Assembly: GCA_001603165.1 (NCBI GenBank)
Contig: LVBN01000009.1
Span: 1 to 43,494, forward strand
Origin: Spirochaetales bacterium Spiro_12
GTDB lineage: Bacteria; Spirochaetota; Spirochaetia; Treponematales; Rectinemataceae
Reading direction: 5' to 3'
Length of the DNA: 43,494 nucleotides
Positions 7,834 through 16,173 of the stretch are shown here, in pieces. The position numbers were made by a program, and so were the translations under genes. The notes under the pieces were generated by a model. It worked only from the letters and a program-made list of their open reading frames with translations. It made no database searches and was not told the origin of the DNA. The number at the start of each line of letters is the position of its first letter. The first letter of the stretch is position 1.

Positions 7834-8787
7834 TCACGCCTGCTTTCGTTTTAGATAACGGTCCAGGAGCACGGCGAGGAGGATGATTATCCCCTTGGCG
7901 ACCAACTGGAAATGGGCGTCCACGGCCATGAGGTTGAAGCCGTTGTTCAGAATGCCGATGATGAAGGCTCCGACCAGGGTGCCCCAAATCGTCCCCCTGC
8001 CTCCCATGAGGCTGGTGCCGCCTAATATCACCGTCGCGATGGCGTCGAGCTCGAAGCCTTCTCCCGTATTGGGTTGGGCGGAGGAGAGCCTGCCCATGAG
8101 CACCATGCCCGCCAGCGCCGTGAGCATCCCTCCCATTACATAGACCTGGAATTTGACCTTTCCCACCTTGATCCCCGAGAGACGGCTCGCCTCTTCGTTC
8201 CCGCCCACCGAATAGACGTGGGTCCCGAAGGCTGTCCGGGTGAGGAGGAAATGCATAAAAAGGACGACGATGAGCATGATGATCACAGGCACGGGTATGC
8301 CCAGGAGGGCGCCCTGCCCGAGGGCGCGGAAGCCCCCTTCGAACCTGATGATCGGCGTTCCCCCCGTTATGATCAGCGCGATTCCCCGGTAGATGGTGAG
8401 GCCGGCCAGGGTGACGATAAAAGGAGGAATCCCCGCCCAGGCCACGAAGGCTCCGTTAAAGGCTCCGGCCGCGCCGCCGATGAGGATGCCTGTGCATATC
8501 CCTAGCAGCGAGGATCCGGTGGCTTCGATGATAATCATCGCCACGCAACTGGAAAGCGCCACCAGGGATCCCACCGAGAGGTCGATGCCGGCGGTGATGA
8601 TGATGAAGGTCATGCCGGCTGAAATGATGGTATTGATAGAGACCTGCCGGGCCACGTTGACGAGGTTGGGAAGGGTGAGAAAGGATTTGTTCGCCAAGGA
8701 CATAGCAAGGCTGATGACGAAGAGGACGCCGAACGAGCCGTAGCGGGACATAAACATCGAAAGACCGCTTCGTGACAGCATTTTCAT
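7834..8787 (-). CDS. ribose/sugar ABC transporter permease (RbsC type)
   Basis: A 317-residue inner-membrane permease of the BPD_transp_2 (RbsC/XylH/AraH) family with about 8-10 hydrophobic segments. Recognisable stretches include NTIISAGMTFIIITAGIDLSVG near the N-terminus, GNEEASRLSGI in the cytoplasmic loop that contacts the ATPase, and LGGTSLMGGRGTIWGT in the C-terminal half. It would form the channel for the sugar captured by the binding protein at 10336-11241. Its ATG overlaps the ATPase stop by 4 bases (ATGA), showing translational coupling. A 93-base gap separates it from the TauE-like gene. The sequence does not identify the sugar. Confidence 0.92.
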   Translation of the reverse strand: MKMLSRSGLSMFMSRYGSFGVLFVISLAMSLANKSFLTLPNLVNVARQVSINTIISAGMTFIIITAGIDLSVGSLVALSSCVAMIIIEATGSSLLGICTGILIGGAAGAFNGAFVAWAGIPPFIVTLAGLTIYRGIALIITGGTPIIRFEGGFRALGQGALLGIPVPVIIMLIVVLFMHFLLTRTAFGTHVYSVGGNEEASRLSGIKVGKVKFQVYVMGGMLTALAGMVLMGRLSSAQPNTGEGFELDAIATVILGGTSLMGGRGTIWGTLVGAFIIGILNNGFNLMAVDAHFQLVAKGIIILLAVLLDRYLKRKQA

Positions 8788-10358
8788 ATTCCTTCACTCC
8801 CATTCCTGATTGTTTGGCCATAGTTGAGTCCCGAGGCGTACTCGAGGATTTTTTCCTGGCTGGCCTCTTTTTTGTCCAGCGAGGCTACGAATCTTCCTTC
8901 ATGCATGACATAGAGCCGATCGCTCATCGAGAGGAGTTCGGGGAGATCGGAGGATATGAGGATGATTCCCTTGCCTTCCCGGCATAGGGCGTTCATTTGC
9001 TGATACATTTCCAGCTTCGCCCCCACGTCTATCCCCCTGGTGGGTTCGTCCAGGATAATGATCTTCCCTTTTCGGGCGAGCCACTTGGCCAGAACCGCTT
9101 TTTGCTGATTTCCGCCGCTTAAGGTGGAGATATCCACGGTATCCGAAGGACATTTAATGGATAGCTTCCCGATATACTCGGAGGAAACGGCGGACTGGCG
9201 CTTCCGATCGACGATGCCGAATCCCGAAAGCCAGTCCATAATGGTGATCGTTATATTGTGAAGCACCGACCTGCCTAAAATAAGCCCATGCTCCTTCCGG
9301 TTCTCCGGCACCATGCCCATTCCCAAATCCCGGCCCTGCCGGGGAGAGGAGACCGAGACCTCGGTTCCGCAAATCCTGAAACGCGTTTTAGGATCGGGGT
9401 CGGCGCCGAAAAGCTTGCGGGCCCATTCGGTTCTTCCCGCCCCCACCAGGCCGGCCAGGCCGACCACTTCTCCTTGGCGAAGCGACAATGTAAGCCCTTC
9501 TTCGCCCGAAACGCCGTCTTTCGCTTCCAATAGGAGTTCTCCGGGCTCGATAGCCTCTTTCGGATAGTGATTGCCGATGGATCGCCCCACCATGCGGGCG
9601 ATGAGTTCGGGAAGCGAGAGTTCGCCAGCGGCGCCGCTGTAGACGCTTTTCCCGTCCCTCATGACGGTTACGCGATCGGCGATGCGAAAAATCTCCTCGA
9701 GCCGATGGGAAATGTAGAGTATGCCTACCCCGGCCTTCTTGAGGGTTTCGATTTTTCCGAAAAGAAGGTTTATTTCCGTTTCCGTGAGGGAGGCTGTGGG
9801 TTCGTCCATGAGGATAAAACCCGCGTTGCGCGAAAAAGCCCGGGAGATTTCCACCAGTTGTTGTTCCGCCATACCCAGGTTCCCTGCAATGGCGCTCGGA
9901 TCGAGAGAAAGGCCAAGGAGGGAAAAAACTTCATCGGCTTTTTCTTTTAGCTTCTTTTTGGACATGAGGAATCGGCCCACCATCCATTCCCTGCCCAGGA
10001 AAAGATTGTGAGCCACCGAGAGCCAGGGCACCAGGCTGAGTTCCTGGTAGATCGCCGCGATTCCCACCTGCGAGGCGGCTCCCGGGGTCCTGAGGAAAAT
10101 TTCTTTTCCGTCCAAGAGAATCCGGCCCGAGTCGGGCTGGAGGGCTCCGCTCAGAATTTTGAGTAAGGTGGATTTGCCCGCGCCGTTTTCGCCCAGGATC
10201 GCGTGAACCTCGCCTCTTCGTATGGAAAAGGAGACCTCATCCAGGGCCTGGACGCCGGGAAAGCCTTTCGATATACCCAGGACAGAAAGCCCCGAGGCCC
10301 CTTGGGGAGTCTCGAGGCTGTCCTTTGTTTCGGCCTTACTTTCTGAACTGCCCGACAT
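8784..10358 (-). CDS. sugar ABC transporter ATP-binding protein (RbsA/MglA type, two ATPase domains)
   Basis: A 524-residue cytosolic ATPase with two tandem nucleotide-binding domains. Domain one has Walker A GENGAGKST (about 56-64), a signature-like LGMAEQQLVEISRAFS and Walker B FILMDEPTAS. Domain two has the usual degenerate Walker A GLVGAGRTEWA, signature LSGGNQQKAVLAKWLARK and Walker B IIILDEPTRGID. This pattern is characteristic of ribose, galactose and xylose importers. The start at 10358 overlaps the end of the binding-protein gene by 23 bases and has only an A-rich stretch before it. The exact start could be a little downstream. Members of this ATPase class energise uptake of unphosphorylated monosaccharides. 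Confidence 0.93.
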   Translation of the reverse strand: MSGSSESKAETKDSLETPQGASGLSVLGISKGFPGVQALDEVSFSIRRGEVHAILGENGAGKSTLLKILSGALQPDSGRILLDGKEIFLRTPGAASQVGIAAIYQELSLVPWLSVAHNLFLGREWMVGRFLMSKKKLKEKADEVFSLLGLSLDPSAIAGNLGMAEQQLVEISRAFSRNAGFILMDEPTASLTETEINLLFGKIETLKKAGVGILYISHRLEEIFRIADRVTVMRDGKSVYSGAAGELSLPELIARMVGRSIGNHYPKEAIEPGELLLEAKDGVSGEEGLTLSLRQGEVVGLAGLVGAGRTEWARKLFGADPDPKTRFRICGTEVSVSSPRQGRDLGMGMVPENRKEHGLILGRSVLHNITITIMDWLSGFGIVDRKRQSAVSSEYIGKLSIKCPSDTVDISTLSGGNQQKAVLAKWLARKGKIIILDEPTRGIDVGAKLEMYQQMNALCREGKGIILISSDLPELLSMSDRLYVMHEGRFVASLDKKEASQEKILEYASGLNYGQTIRNGSEGI

Positions 10359-11241
10359 TTTTTTCGGTCACGAAGTTGACATCCATGATCTTCATCGCCT
10401 GAACCTGCTTGCCGGCGAGGACATCCCTGGCGAACTGGACACCGATTCTTCCTATATCGTAGGGGGGCAGGGCAATGGTCATATAGAGCTTGCCCTCCGC
10501 CACCGCCTTGAGGGCGTCGGGGTTGGCGTCCATGCCGGTGATTTTGATGCGCTTGTTCATAGAGGAAGCGGCCGCCAGGGCGCCCATGGCCATTTCGTCG
10601 TTAAGGCAGAGGATGGCTTCGGCCTCGGGGAATCGCAGCAGCATGTTTTCGGCCACCGGCAATGATTTGGCCCTGTCGTAGTAACCGGTCTGGGAAGCCA
10701 GTACCTGGATGTTCGGATACTTGGGAAGGGTGGCGTTGATGCCCTTGATCCGGTCTTCGGACGATGCCGCTCCGGGGGTTCCGGTGAGAATAAGGACCTT
10801 GGAAGGCCTACCTCCCAGGGTGCTCGCATACCAATGGATAAGCTGCTCGCCCAGAACCACGTTGTTTGTGCCGATAAAGGCGGTCATGTTGCCTGGGTTG
10901 AGATTCCGCTGCAGGGCCATGACGGGGATACCCTTGCCCAGGGCTTTCTGGGCCAGGGGTATGGCTCCGTCGTCCACCCCGTTTATGAGTAAAACTTTGA
11001 TATTCTTGGTCAGCGCATCCTCCACGTCGGCCACCTGCTTTTCGATCTTGTTCTGGGCATCCAGGATGATCACATCGAAGCCGAGAGCCGCTGCCTCGTC
11101 TTTTACCCCCTGGGCCATGGTTGCGTAGAACGGATTGCTGGTGGTGGAGACGCTGAAGGCGATGAGCACCGGCGCGGCGAACAACTTGGGAACGACCAAC
11201 AGCAGCGCAGCCGCAATCAATAGAAGCTTCTTCCCCTTCAT
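10336..11241 (-). CDS. periplasmic sugar-binding protein (RbsB type)
   Basis: This 301-residue type I periplasmic-binding protein (Peripla_BP_4) delivers a sugar to the RbsC/RbsA transporter encoded downstream. The first 22 residues are a signal peptide (basic MKGKK, a leucine/alanine-rich core, cleavage probably at LFA/AP). Family features include FSVSTTSNPFYATMAQG, VDVEDALTK-like helices, LINGVDDGAIPLAQKA, GTPGAASSEDRIKG and AILCLNDEMAMGAL. A strong ribosome site AGGAGG precedes the ATG at 11241. It is the first gene of the leftward arm, driven by a consensus promoter, and diverges from the IolD-like gene. Binding residues do not allow a substrate call. Rbs-type proteins bind pentoses, hexoses, polyols and AI-2. 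Confidence 0.93.
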   Translation of the reverse strand: MKGKKLLLIAAALLLVVPKLFAAPVLIAFSVSTTSNPFYATMAQGVKDEAAALGFDVIILDAQNKIEKQVADVEDALTKNIKVLLINGVDDGAIPLAQKALGKGIPVMALQRNLNPGNMTAFIGTNNVVLGEQLIHWYASTLGGRPSKVLILTGTPGAASSEDRIKGINATLPKYPNIQVLASQTGYYDRAKSLPVAENMLLRFPEAEAILCLNDEMAMGALAAASSMNKRIKITGMDANPDALKAVAEGKLYMTIALPPYDIGRIGVQFARDVLAGKQVQAMKIMDVNFVTEKNVGQFRK

Positions 11242-11323
11242 TTGATTACCTCCTAAAGCTTTAGACCATCTATACGGTCTTTCGGTTAAGAAAATGAAAC
11301 TAAAATATCCGCCAATAGTTGTA

Positions 11324-11335
11324 GATTGTACAATC
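11324..11335. promoter_or_regulatory. 12-bp palindromic operator over the -10 box of the rbsBAC-like promoter
   Basis: GATTGTACAATC is a perfect palindrome that contains the leftward -10 TACAAT. A shortened copy, TTGTACAA, lies at 11391-11398, and a related GTATACAAT lies at the iclR start. Repeats in both arms and at the regulator gene suggest binding by the local IclR protein. Confidence 0.5.
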
Positions 11336-11353
11336 CTATTGCTTAGATGTCAA
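11325..11353 (-). promoter_or_regulatory. sigma70 promoter of the rbsBAC-like operon
   Basis: On the minus strand the consensus -35 TTGACA (11348-11353) and -10 TACAAT (11325-11330) are exactly 17 bases apart. Transcription runs left to the binding-protein gene, whose ribosome site is AGGAGG. Confidence 0.75.
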
Positions 11354-11370
11354 ATTCTTTCTTCATTTTG

Positions 11371-11399
11371 TTGACTAATAATAAATACACTTGTACAAT
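11371..11399 (+). promoter_or_regulatory. sigma70 promoter of the IolD-like/RpiB-like/transketolase operon
   Basis: TTGACT (11371-11376) and TACAAT (11394-11399) are separated by 17 bases. The -10 overlaps the TTGTACAA palindrome at 11391-11398, so one bound repressor would block RNA polymerase. The leader to the ATG at 11480 is about 75 bases. Confidence 0.75.
11391..11398. promoter_or_regulatory. TTGTACAA operator half of the divergent control region
   Basis: This 8-bp palindrome is a copy of the core of the site at 11324-11335, placed in the same way over the -10 box of the opposite promoter. Centre-to-centre distance is about 65 bases, which would allow looping or independent repression. 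Confidence 0.45.
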
Positions 11400-11479
11400 A
11401 GCCAATAATGACATCGCGCGCTTTGGCGGCCTTGGGATTGAGACCGGCCGGGGGCGCGCTTATAAAAGGTGGCAGTACA

Positions 11480-13363
11480 ATGAATTCGGAAACGAAGGAC
11501 ATAGAAGCCCGCGCCCGGGCAATCGTAAAAAACGGCGGCGTTCGATCCGCGGTCGAAAGGGGAGATATACCGCAGTTCCAGTCTGTTTCGACAGTGGAGG
11601 CCTTGGTTTTGGGGCTCTTGAACCAGGGGGTGAGAAAATTCCTGGGCGTTTTCGGCCATGGAAGCACCGCCCTCGGGGAAGTGCTCTCCTGCTACGAGGC
11701 TGCGGGAGCGCTACGGATGTGGAACCTCCGCAACGAGACCGAAGCGGCGCACTGCGCTACCATGTTGAAATGGCATTACGGGGAAACTGCGGCTGTCGTA
11801 ACCTCCATAGGCCCTGGGGCCCTCCACGCCTTCGCCGGCTCTCTTGCCGCTGCCTCTAACGGGATCGGTGTCTACCATATTTATGGCGATCAGACCACCC
11901 ACGGCGAAGGACCCAACATGCAGCAGATTCCCATCGCGCGACAGGGGGGCTTTCTTTCCCTGGTGAATACCATGGGGTCGGGCTACCAGATCCATACGCC
12001 GGAATCGCTGTTCACAGCCCTCAGAATGGGCGCCGCGACGGTCTTCAATCCCGATTTTCCCGGTCCGTTTTTTTTGCTTTTGCCCATGAATACCCAATCG
12101 GCGGTGATGGAAGCCTGCAATTTATTGGAGATTCCCGAGCCTCCCCGCTGCGCTCCGGCAGCCAGTATGGACCGAAAGGCCTTTATCCAGGCTACCGCCC
12201 TGGCCCGCCAAGCTCGTGCCGTGACGATCAAATTCGGCGGCGGCGCGGCCTCCTGTGGGCCCGAGATACTGGAATTGGCCGAGCTTTTGGATGCCGTGAT
12301 CGTTCCGGGGGCCAAGATGAGCGGGGTGGTTCCCTATTCCTCCAGACGCTGCATGGCGGTAGGCGGTTCCAAGGGGAGCATCTGCGGAAATTTCGCAATG
12401 AACGAAGCCGACCTGGCGATCGTTATCGGCGCCAGGGCCGTATGCCAGTGGGATTGCTCGGGAACGGCATGGAAGAAGGCCAGGGCTGTCGTCAATTTTA
12501 ACACCAGGGCTGTGGACGCGGGACACTATAACCGCACGGTGGCGGTCGTCGGGGACGCGAAACTGAACTTACGCGCCTGGATCGAAGTCCTTAAAAAGGA
12601 AGGGTTTGCGGCAAAAACCGCACCATCGCCCTGGCTTGAGATAAATCTGGCTAAAAAGCGGGAATGGCAGGAATTCAAGAAAAAACGTTTTGAAAATCCC
12701 ATCCTTTTCGACCCCCTGTGGGGGAGGGAAGTCCTCAGCCAACCGGCGGCCATAGAGGCCGCCTATCGCTTCGCCCTCCGCAAGGGCGCCGCCCGCTACT
12801 TCGACGCGGGCGACGTCCAGGCGAACGGCTTTCAGATAGCGGAGGACGAAGCCTATGGCCTGACGTTCTCCGACACCGGAGCCTCATACATGGGGCTGGC
12901 CGCCAGCGCTCTTCTCTGCACCGCCCTGGCCGACCGGCCCGTCTACACCTTCGCCTTTTCGGGCGACGGCAGTTTTACCATGACCCCGCAAATCATCCTC
13001 GACGGGGTGGAGCATGGGGCGAGGGGATGTTTAATCATTTTCGACAACCGGAGCATGGCGGCCATAGCCGGGCTCCAAAAAGCCCAGTACGGCAATGTCT
13101 ACCGGACGAAGGATTCCGTGAATATCGACTACAGGGCGCTGGCCGGGGCAGTCGAGGGTGTTAACGCCCTGTTCGGCGGCTACGATATCGCCTCGTTCAC
13201 TAAAGCCCTCGAACAGGCCTACGCCTATGATGGCCTTTCGGTGATTACGGTGCCGGTTTATATGGGCGACGATGAACTCGGCGGTCTGGGAGTCTTTGGA
13301 AGCTGGAATGTCGGGCCCTGGTGCGACGAAGTACAGAAGGAACACCACCGGATCGGACTTTGA
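11480..13363 (+). CDS. ThDP-dependent enzyme of the IolD (trihydroxycyclohexanedione hydrolase) family
   Basis: A 627-residue thiamine-diphosphate enzyme of the acetolactate synthase superfamily. The N-terminal pyrimidine domain carries GVFGHGSTALGEVL, closely like the GIFGHGN of IolD, and the catalytic glutamate in NETEAAHC (Glu86). A central domain follows. The C-terminal pyrophosphate domain has GDGS (495-498) and the matching Asn in FDN (523). IolD cleaves a cyclic dione in myo-inositol catabolism, but no iolB, iolC, iolE or iolG-like set is nearby except an oxidoreductase, so another diketone or ketose substrate is likely. ATG 11480 is chosen because AAGGTGG lies 8 bases upstream. It heads the rightward operon. 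Substrate is unknown. Confidence 0.82.
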   Translation: MNSETKDIEARARAIVKNGGVRSAVERGDIPQFQSVSTVEALVLGLLNQGVRKFLGVFGHGSTALGEVLSCYEAAGALRMWNLRNETEAAHCATMLKWHYGETAAVVTSIGPGALHAFAGSLAAASNGIGVYHIYGDQTTHGEGPNMQQIPIARQGGFLSLVNTMGSGYQIHTPESLFTALRMGAATVFNPDFPGPFFLLLPMNTQSAVMEACNLLEIPEPPRCAPAASMDRKAFIQATALARQARAVTIKFGGGAASCGPEILELAELLDAVIVPGAKMSGVVPYSSRRCMAVGGSKGSICGNFAMNEADLAIVIGARAVCQWDCSGTAWKKARAVVNFNTRAVDAGHYNRTVAVVGDAKLNLRAWIEVLKKEGFAAKTAPSPWLEINLAKKREWQEFKKKRFENPILFDPLWGREVLSQPAAIEAAYRFALRKGAARYFDAGDVQANGFQIAEDEAYGLTFSDTGASYMGLAASALLCTALADRPVYTFAFSGDGSFTMTPQIILDGVEHGARGCLIIFDNRSMAAIAGLQKAQYGNVYRTKDSVNIDYRALAGAVEGVNALFGGYDIASFTKALEQAYAYDGLSVITVPVYMGDDELGGLGVFGSWNVGPWCDEVQKEHHRIGL

Positions 13364-13436
13364 ACGACCATGCGGCGCGCGCTATCAGAAGCATCGGCCG
13401 ATGATGCCCGCCTGCCGCGCGAGTAAGGGGGATGCA

Positions 13437-14072
13437 ATGAGAGTGGCGGTAATAAGCGAAGTCAGCGCCGCGGACAAAAACCCTGCCATCATGGCGGCGC
13501 TGAGCGGACGAGGCCTCGAACTCATCAACGCGGGGATGAGGAGCAAAAGCGACGAGCCTCAATTGCTCTATACCCATACGGGTTTCATGTCCGCGCTTCT
13601 TATTCATCTGGACATCGCGGACCTGGTGATCGGAGGGTGCGGCACAGGCCAGGGATATCTTAATGCCGTGATGCAGTACCCGGGGATGACCTGCGGTCAT
13701 TTGCTTTCTCCGCTGGACGCCTGGCTCTTCGCCCGGATTAACAGCGGCAACTGCGTATCCTTGGCCCTCAACCAGGGATACGGCTGGGCGGGGGAGCTTA
13801 ATCTCGGCTTTATCTTCGATCGCCTTTTTTCGGTCGAGTGGGGCTCCGGATACCCTGAGGAGCGCCGCGAGCCTCAGCGAGAGTCCCGGGAGGCTCTTAA
13901 GTCCATTTCGGAAGCGACCCACAAGAGTTTTCCGGAAATACTCCTATCGCTTCCCGGGCAGATCGTTCTCCCCGCCCTGAAGCACCTTGTCTCGGAGGGG
14001 ATACTGAACCTGGAGTCCCCGGGAAGGGAAACGATCAAGGAAGCGGCGAGAAAACGGCTGGGGAGGGAATGA
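13437..14072 (+). CDS. RpiB/LacA/LacB family sugar isomerase, long divergent form
   Basis: A 211-residue member of the RpiB/LacAB isomerase fold, longer than the usual 140-150. The N-terminus MRVAVISEVSA is the first strand, and the catalytic cysteine lies in GGCGTGQGY (Cys68). The following NAVMQYPGMTCGH and the LNQGYGWAGE region correspond to the anion-binding and dimer parts of the family. Residues after about 150 form an extra charged C-terminal tail. RpiB enzymes interconvert aldose and ketose phosphates. A related protein serves the sulfo-transketolase pathway. GGGGG lies about 7 bases before ATG 13437. A standard RpiB is encoded elsewhere in the window (41583-42014), so this copy is likely specialised for the sugar handled here. 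Confidence 0.8.
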   Translation: MRVAVISEVSAADKNPAIMAALSGRGLELINAGMRSKSDEPQLLYTHTGFMSALLIHLDIADLVIGGCGTGQGYLNAVMQYPGMTCGHLLSPLDAWLFARINSGNCVSLALNQGYGWAGELNLGFIFDRLFSVEWGSGYPEERREPQRESREALKSISEATHKSFPEILLSLPGQIVLPALKHLVSEGILNLESPGRETIKEAARKRLGRE

Positions 14073-14073
14073 T

Positions 14074-16128
14074 ATGGAAGTCGGCAACATGAATGAAGGC
14101 TTTGTATCCCTGTTGCGGATCAAGGATTCGGAGATACGGATTCTCTGCCTCGAACAGGGTCGGGACGCGGTGGATAGGGGAATCCACATCGGCGGTGCTT
14201 TTTCTGCGGTCGTTCCTCTTGTGGCGCTCTATTACGGCGGGTGCATGCGGTATTCGGTGGAGGAACCGACCAAGCTCGGACAGGACATGTTCGTGCTCAG
14301 CAAGGGGCACGCCGTGGCCACCCTGGCTTCGATCTATGCCGATCTAGGCTACTTCGATAAGAACCTGCTCAAGAACTCCCGCTCCCAGGAAAGCCTATTG
14401 AATGGGCATCCCGGTCCCCTGCTGCCCGGTATCCATATCGCGACGGGGCCGGAGGGACATGGATTGGGCGTCGCCCAGGGCTTTGCCTTGGCGGGCAAGG
14501 AAGAACCCCGATTCGACGTGTTCTGCCTGACCGGAGACGGAGAGATCCAGGCGGGCATGATCTGGGAGGCTGTCATGTATGCCGGGGCCAAAAAAGTGGA
14601 CAACCTCTGCCTTCTGGTGGATGTCAACGGCGGCCAGTTGGACAATCCGCGGGCTACGGCTTTTCCCATGAACAATATGGAAGGCTGGTTCGAATCCTTC
14701 GGCTGGAAGGTGGTCTCTGTGGACAGTACGGATTATCCGGCCCTCCTACAGGCCCTGGGCGATTTCAAGCAAAGCCCCCGGAGCGGAAAGCCCACCGCCA
14801 TTCTTTGTCGCGCCCGTAAGGGCTTTGGCGGCTATTCGAGCTTTTGCGTCAGCCACAAGGGCGAAATTCCTCCCGAGCTCGCAGCCCAGGAAATCCAGTT
14901 CCAGGAACGGCGAAAGAAGCTGCGTACCGAACGCTACCAGGAGATTCTCGCCTCTCTTCCTTCCGAGGAAGCCGCCTCGCTGGCCGGGCGGGGCAGGGCG
15001 ATGGGAATCGGAGGCGAAGGGACCGATACCCACGGTGTATCGTTGAAGGACGTATCGGAAGCCGGCCCCAAGGTACGGAAAGCCCCGCCGCGGGACAAGC
15101 GGATTCCCTACGATCCCGATCGGCTACCTGTCCTCGATCCCTCCCGATCCTACATGGCCAGCTGGGTGATCAGCGAGTGCATGAAGGAATTCGGTCGTTC
15201 GGGAAAAATCGCTACGGTCGACGCCGATCTGGCTTCCACCAGCGGTTTGGAAGCCGGTCTTGCCTGGGCGGATTCAACGAAGGCTTTCAATGTCGGGGTG
15301 GCGGAATCGAACATGATAAACATAGGCGAAGCTCTGGCCGCGCTCGGCTACAACACCTGGGTGAGCACCTTCTGCCCCTTCTTCGACTGGAGGGTGATGC
15401 GGAGGATTGCCATAGGCTATCAGGAGCGCCAGGAGGTGATCGAATCTTCCGGCTGGCTCTCCAGCGGCCACAACCTCGACTTGGTATTCCTCGCCGCCGC
15501 CCCCAATTTTGAGACTAAAACGAACGGCTCCACCCACATGGGCAACGATGACGCGCTCCTGTTCGGCGAACTGGCCCATCTTAAAATAGTCGATATCTCC
15601 TGCCCCAACCAGCTCATCGGGTTTATGCGGTGGGTTATGGAGGGAAACAAGGGACTCGTCTACGCCAGAATCATGCGTTCCGCTTCGGCGCTGCTTTACG
15701 GCTCGGATTTCGTCTTCGGCTATGGACGGGGATATCGGCTCAAGGGGGGACAGGATGATGAGGCGGTCATCGTCTCCGCCGGTCGGGGCGTGCACGAGGC
15801 GCTGTCGGCGGCGGCTCTTCTCGAAAAGGAAGGTATCCGGGCAGGGGTGGTCGACATGCCCTCCTTCGACCCTGAGATGATGACGACCCTCGTGAAAGAC
15901 GGAAGACCCATCATCCTGGCGGAGCACAATAACGGGTTTTTATATAAAATGGCCAGGGAAAGCCTTTTTGGTAAGGATCGCGCCGGCCGCATAATCGCCC
16001 TTAATACCCTCGATTCGAAGGGAGAACGTCAGTTTATCCATTCCGCGACCTATGATCAGCTCCTGGAGCGCTTTATACTATCCCCTAAAGGAATAGCCCA
16101 AAGGATACAAAGGGAACTCGGGCGATGA
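14074..16128 (+). CDS. transketolase, single full-length chain
   Basis: A 684-residue ThDP transketolase-like protein that moves two-carbon ketol units between sugars. The N-terminal half shows KGHAVATLASIYADLG, NGHPGPLLPGIHIATGPEGHGLG, GDGEIQAGM (154-162) and a VDVNGG metal loop. The C-terminal half shows the catalytic Glu in GVAESNM (Glu411), VSTFCPFFDWR and a final ligand domain. The HQP-type substrate loop is replaced by STHMGNDDAL, suggesting a changed sugar preference. GGAGG lies 7 bases upstream, and the start is one base after the RpiB-like stop. As no sugar kinase is present, the substrate may carry a pre-existing charged group such as phosphate or sulfonate. DXPS-type or pentose-phosphate roles seem less likely. 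Confidence 0.87.
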   Translation: MEVGNMNEGFVSLLRIKDSEIRILCLEQGRDAVDRGIHIGGAFSAVVPLVALYYGGCMRYSVEEPTKLGQDMFVLSKGHAVATLASIYADLGYFDKNLLKNSRSQESLLNGHPGPLLPGIHIATGPEGHGLGVAQGFALAGKEEPRFDVFCLTGDGEIQAGMIWEAVMYAGAKKVDNLCLLVDVNGGQLDNPRATAFPMNNMEGWFESFGWKVVSVDSTDYPALLQALGDFKQSPRSGKPTAILCRARKGFGGYSSFCVSHKGEIPPELAAQEIQFQERRKKLRTERYQEILASLPSEEAASLAGRGRAMGIGGEGTDTHGVSLKDVSEAGPKVRKAPPRDKRIPYDPDRLPVLDPSRSYMASWVISECMKEFGRSGKIATVDADLASTSGLEAGLAWADSTKAFNVGVAESNMINIGEALAALGYNTWVSTFCPFFDWRVMRRIAIGYQERQEVIESSGWLSSGHNLDLVFLAAAPNFETKTNGSTHMGNDDALLFGELAHLKIVDISCPNQLIGFMRWVMEGNKGLVYARIMRSASALLYGSDFVFGYGRGYRLKGGQDDEAVIVSAGRGVHEALSAAALLEKEGIRAGVVDMPSFDPEMMTTLVKDGRPIILAEHNNGFLYKMARESLFGKDRAGRIIALNTLDSKGERQFIHSATYDQLLERFILSPKGIAQRIQRELGR

Positions 16129-16173
16129 CAAAGGGAAGGAACAAGAGAAAGAGTGCGGCAGGAAGGTTTGGGG

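Noticed and set aside
11480-13363. Reading the ThDP enzyme as sulfoacetaldehyde acetyltransferase (Xsc), to fit the TauE neighbour
   Set aside because: Its N-terminal motif GVFGHGS and overall layout match IolD better than Xsc, whose first domain reads quite differently.
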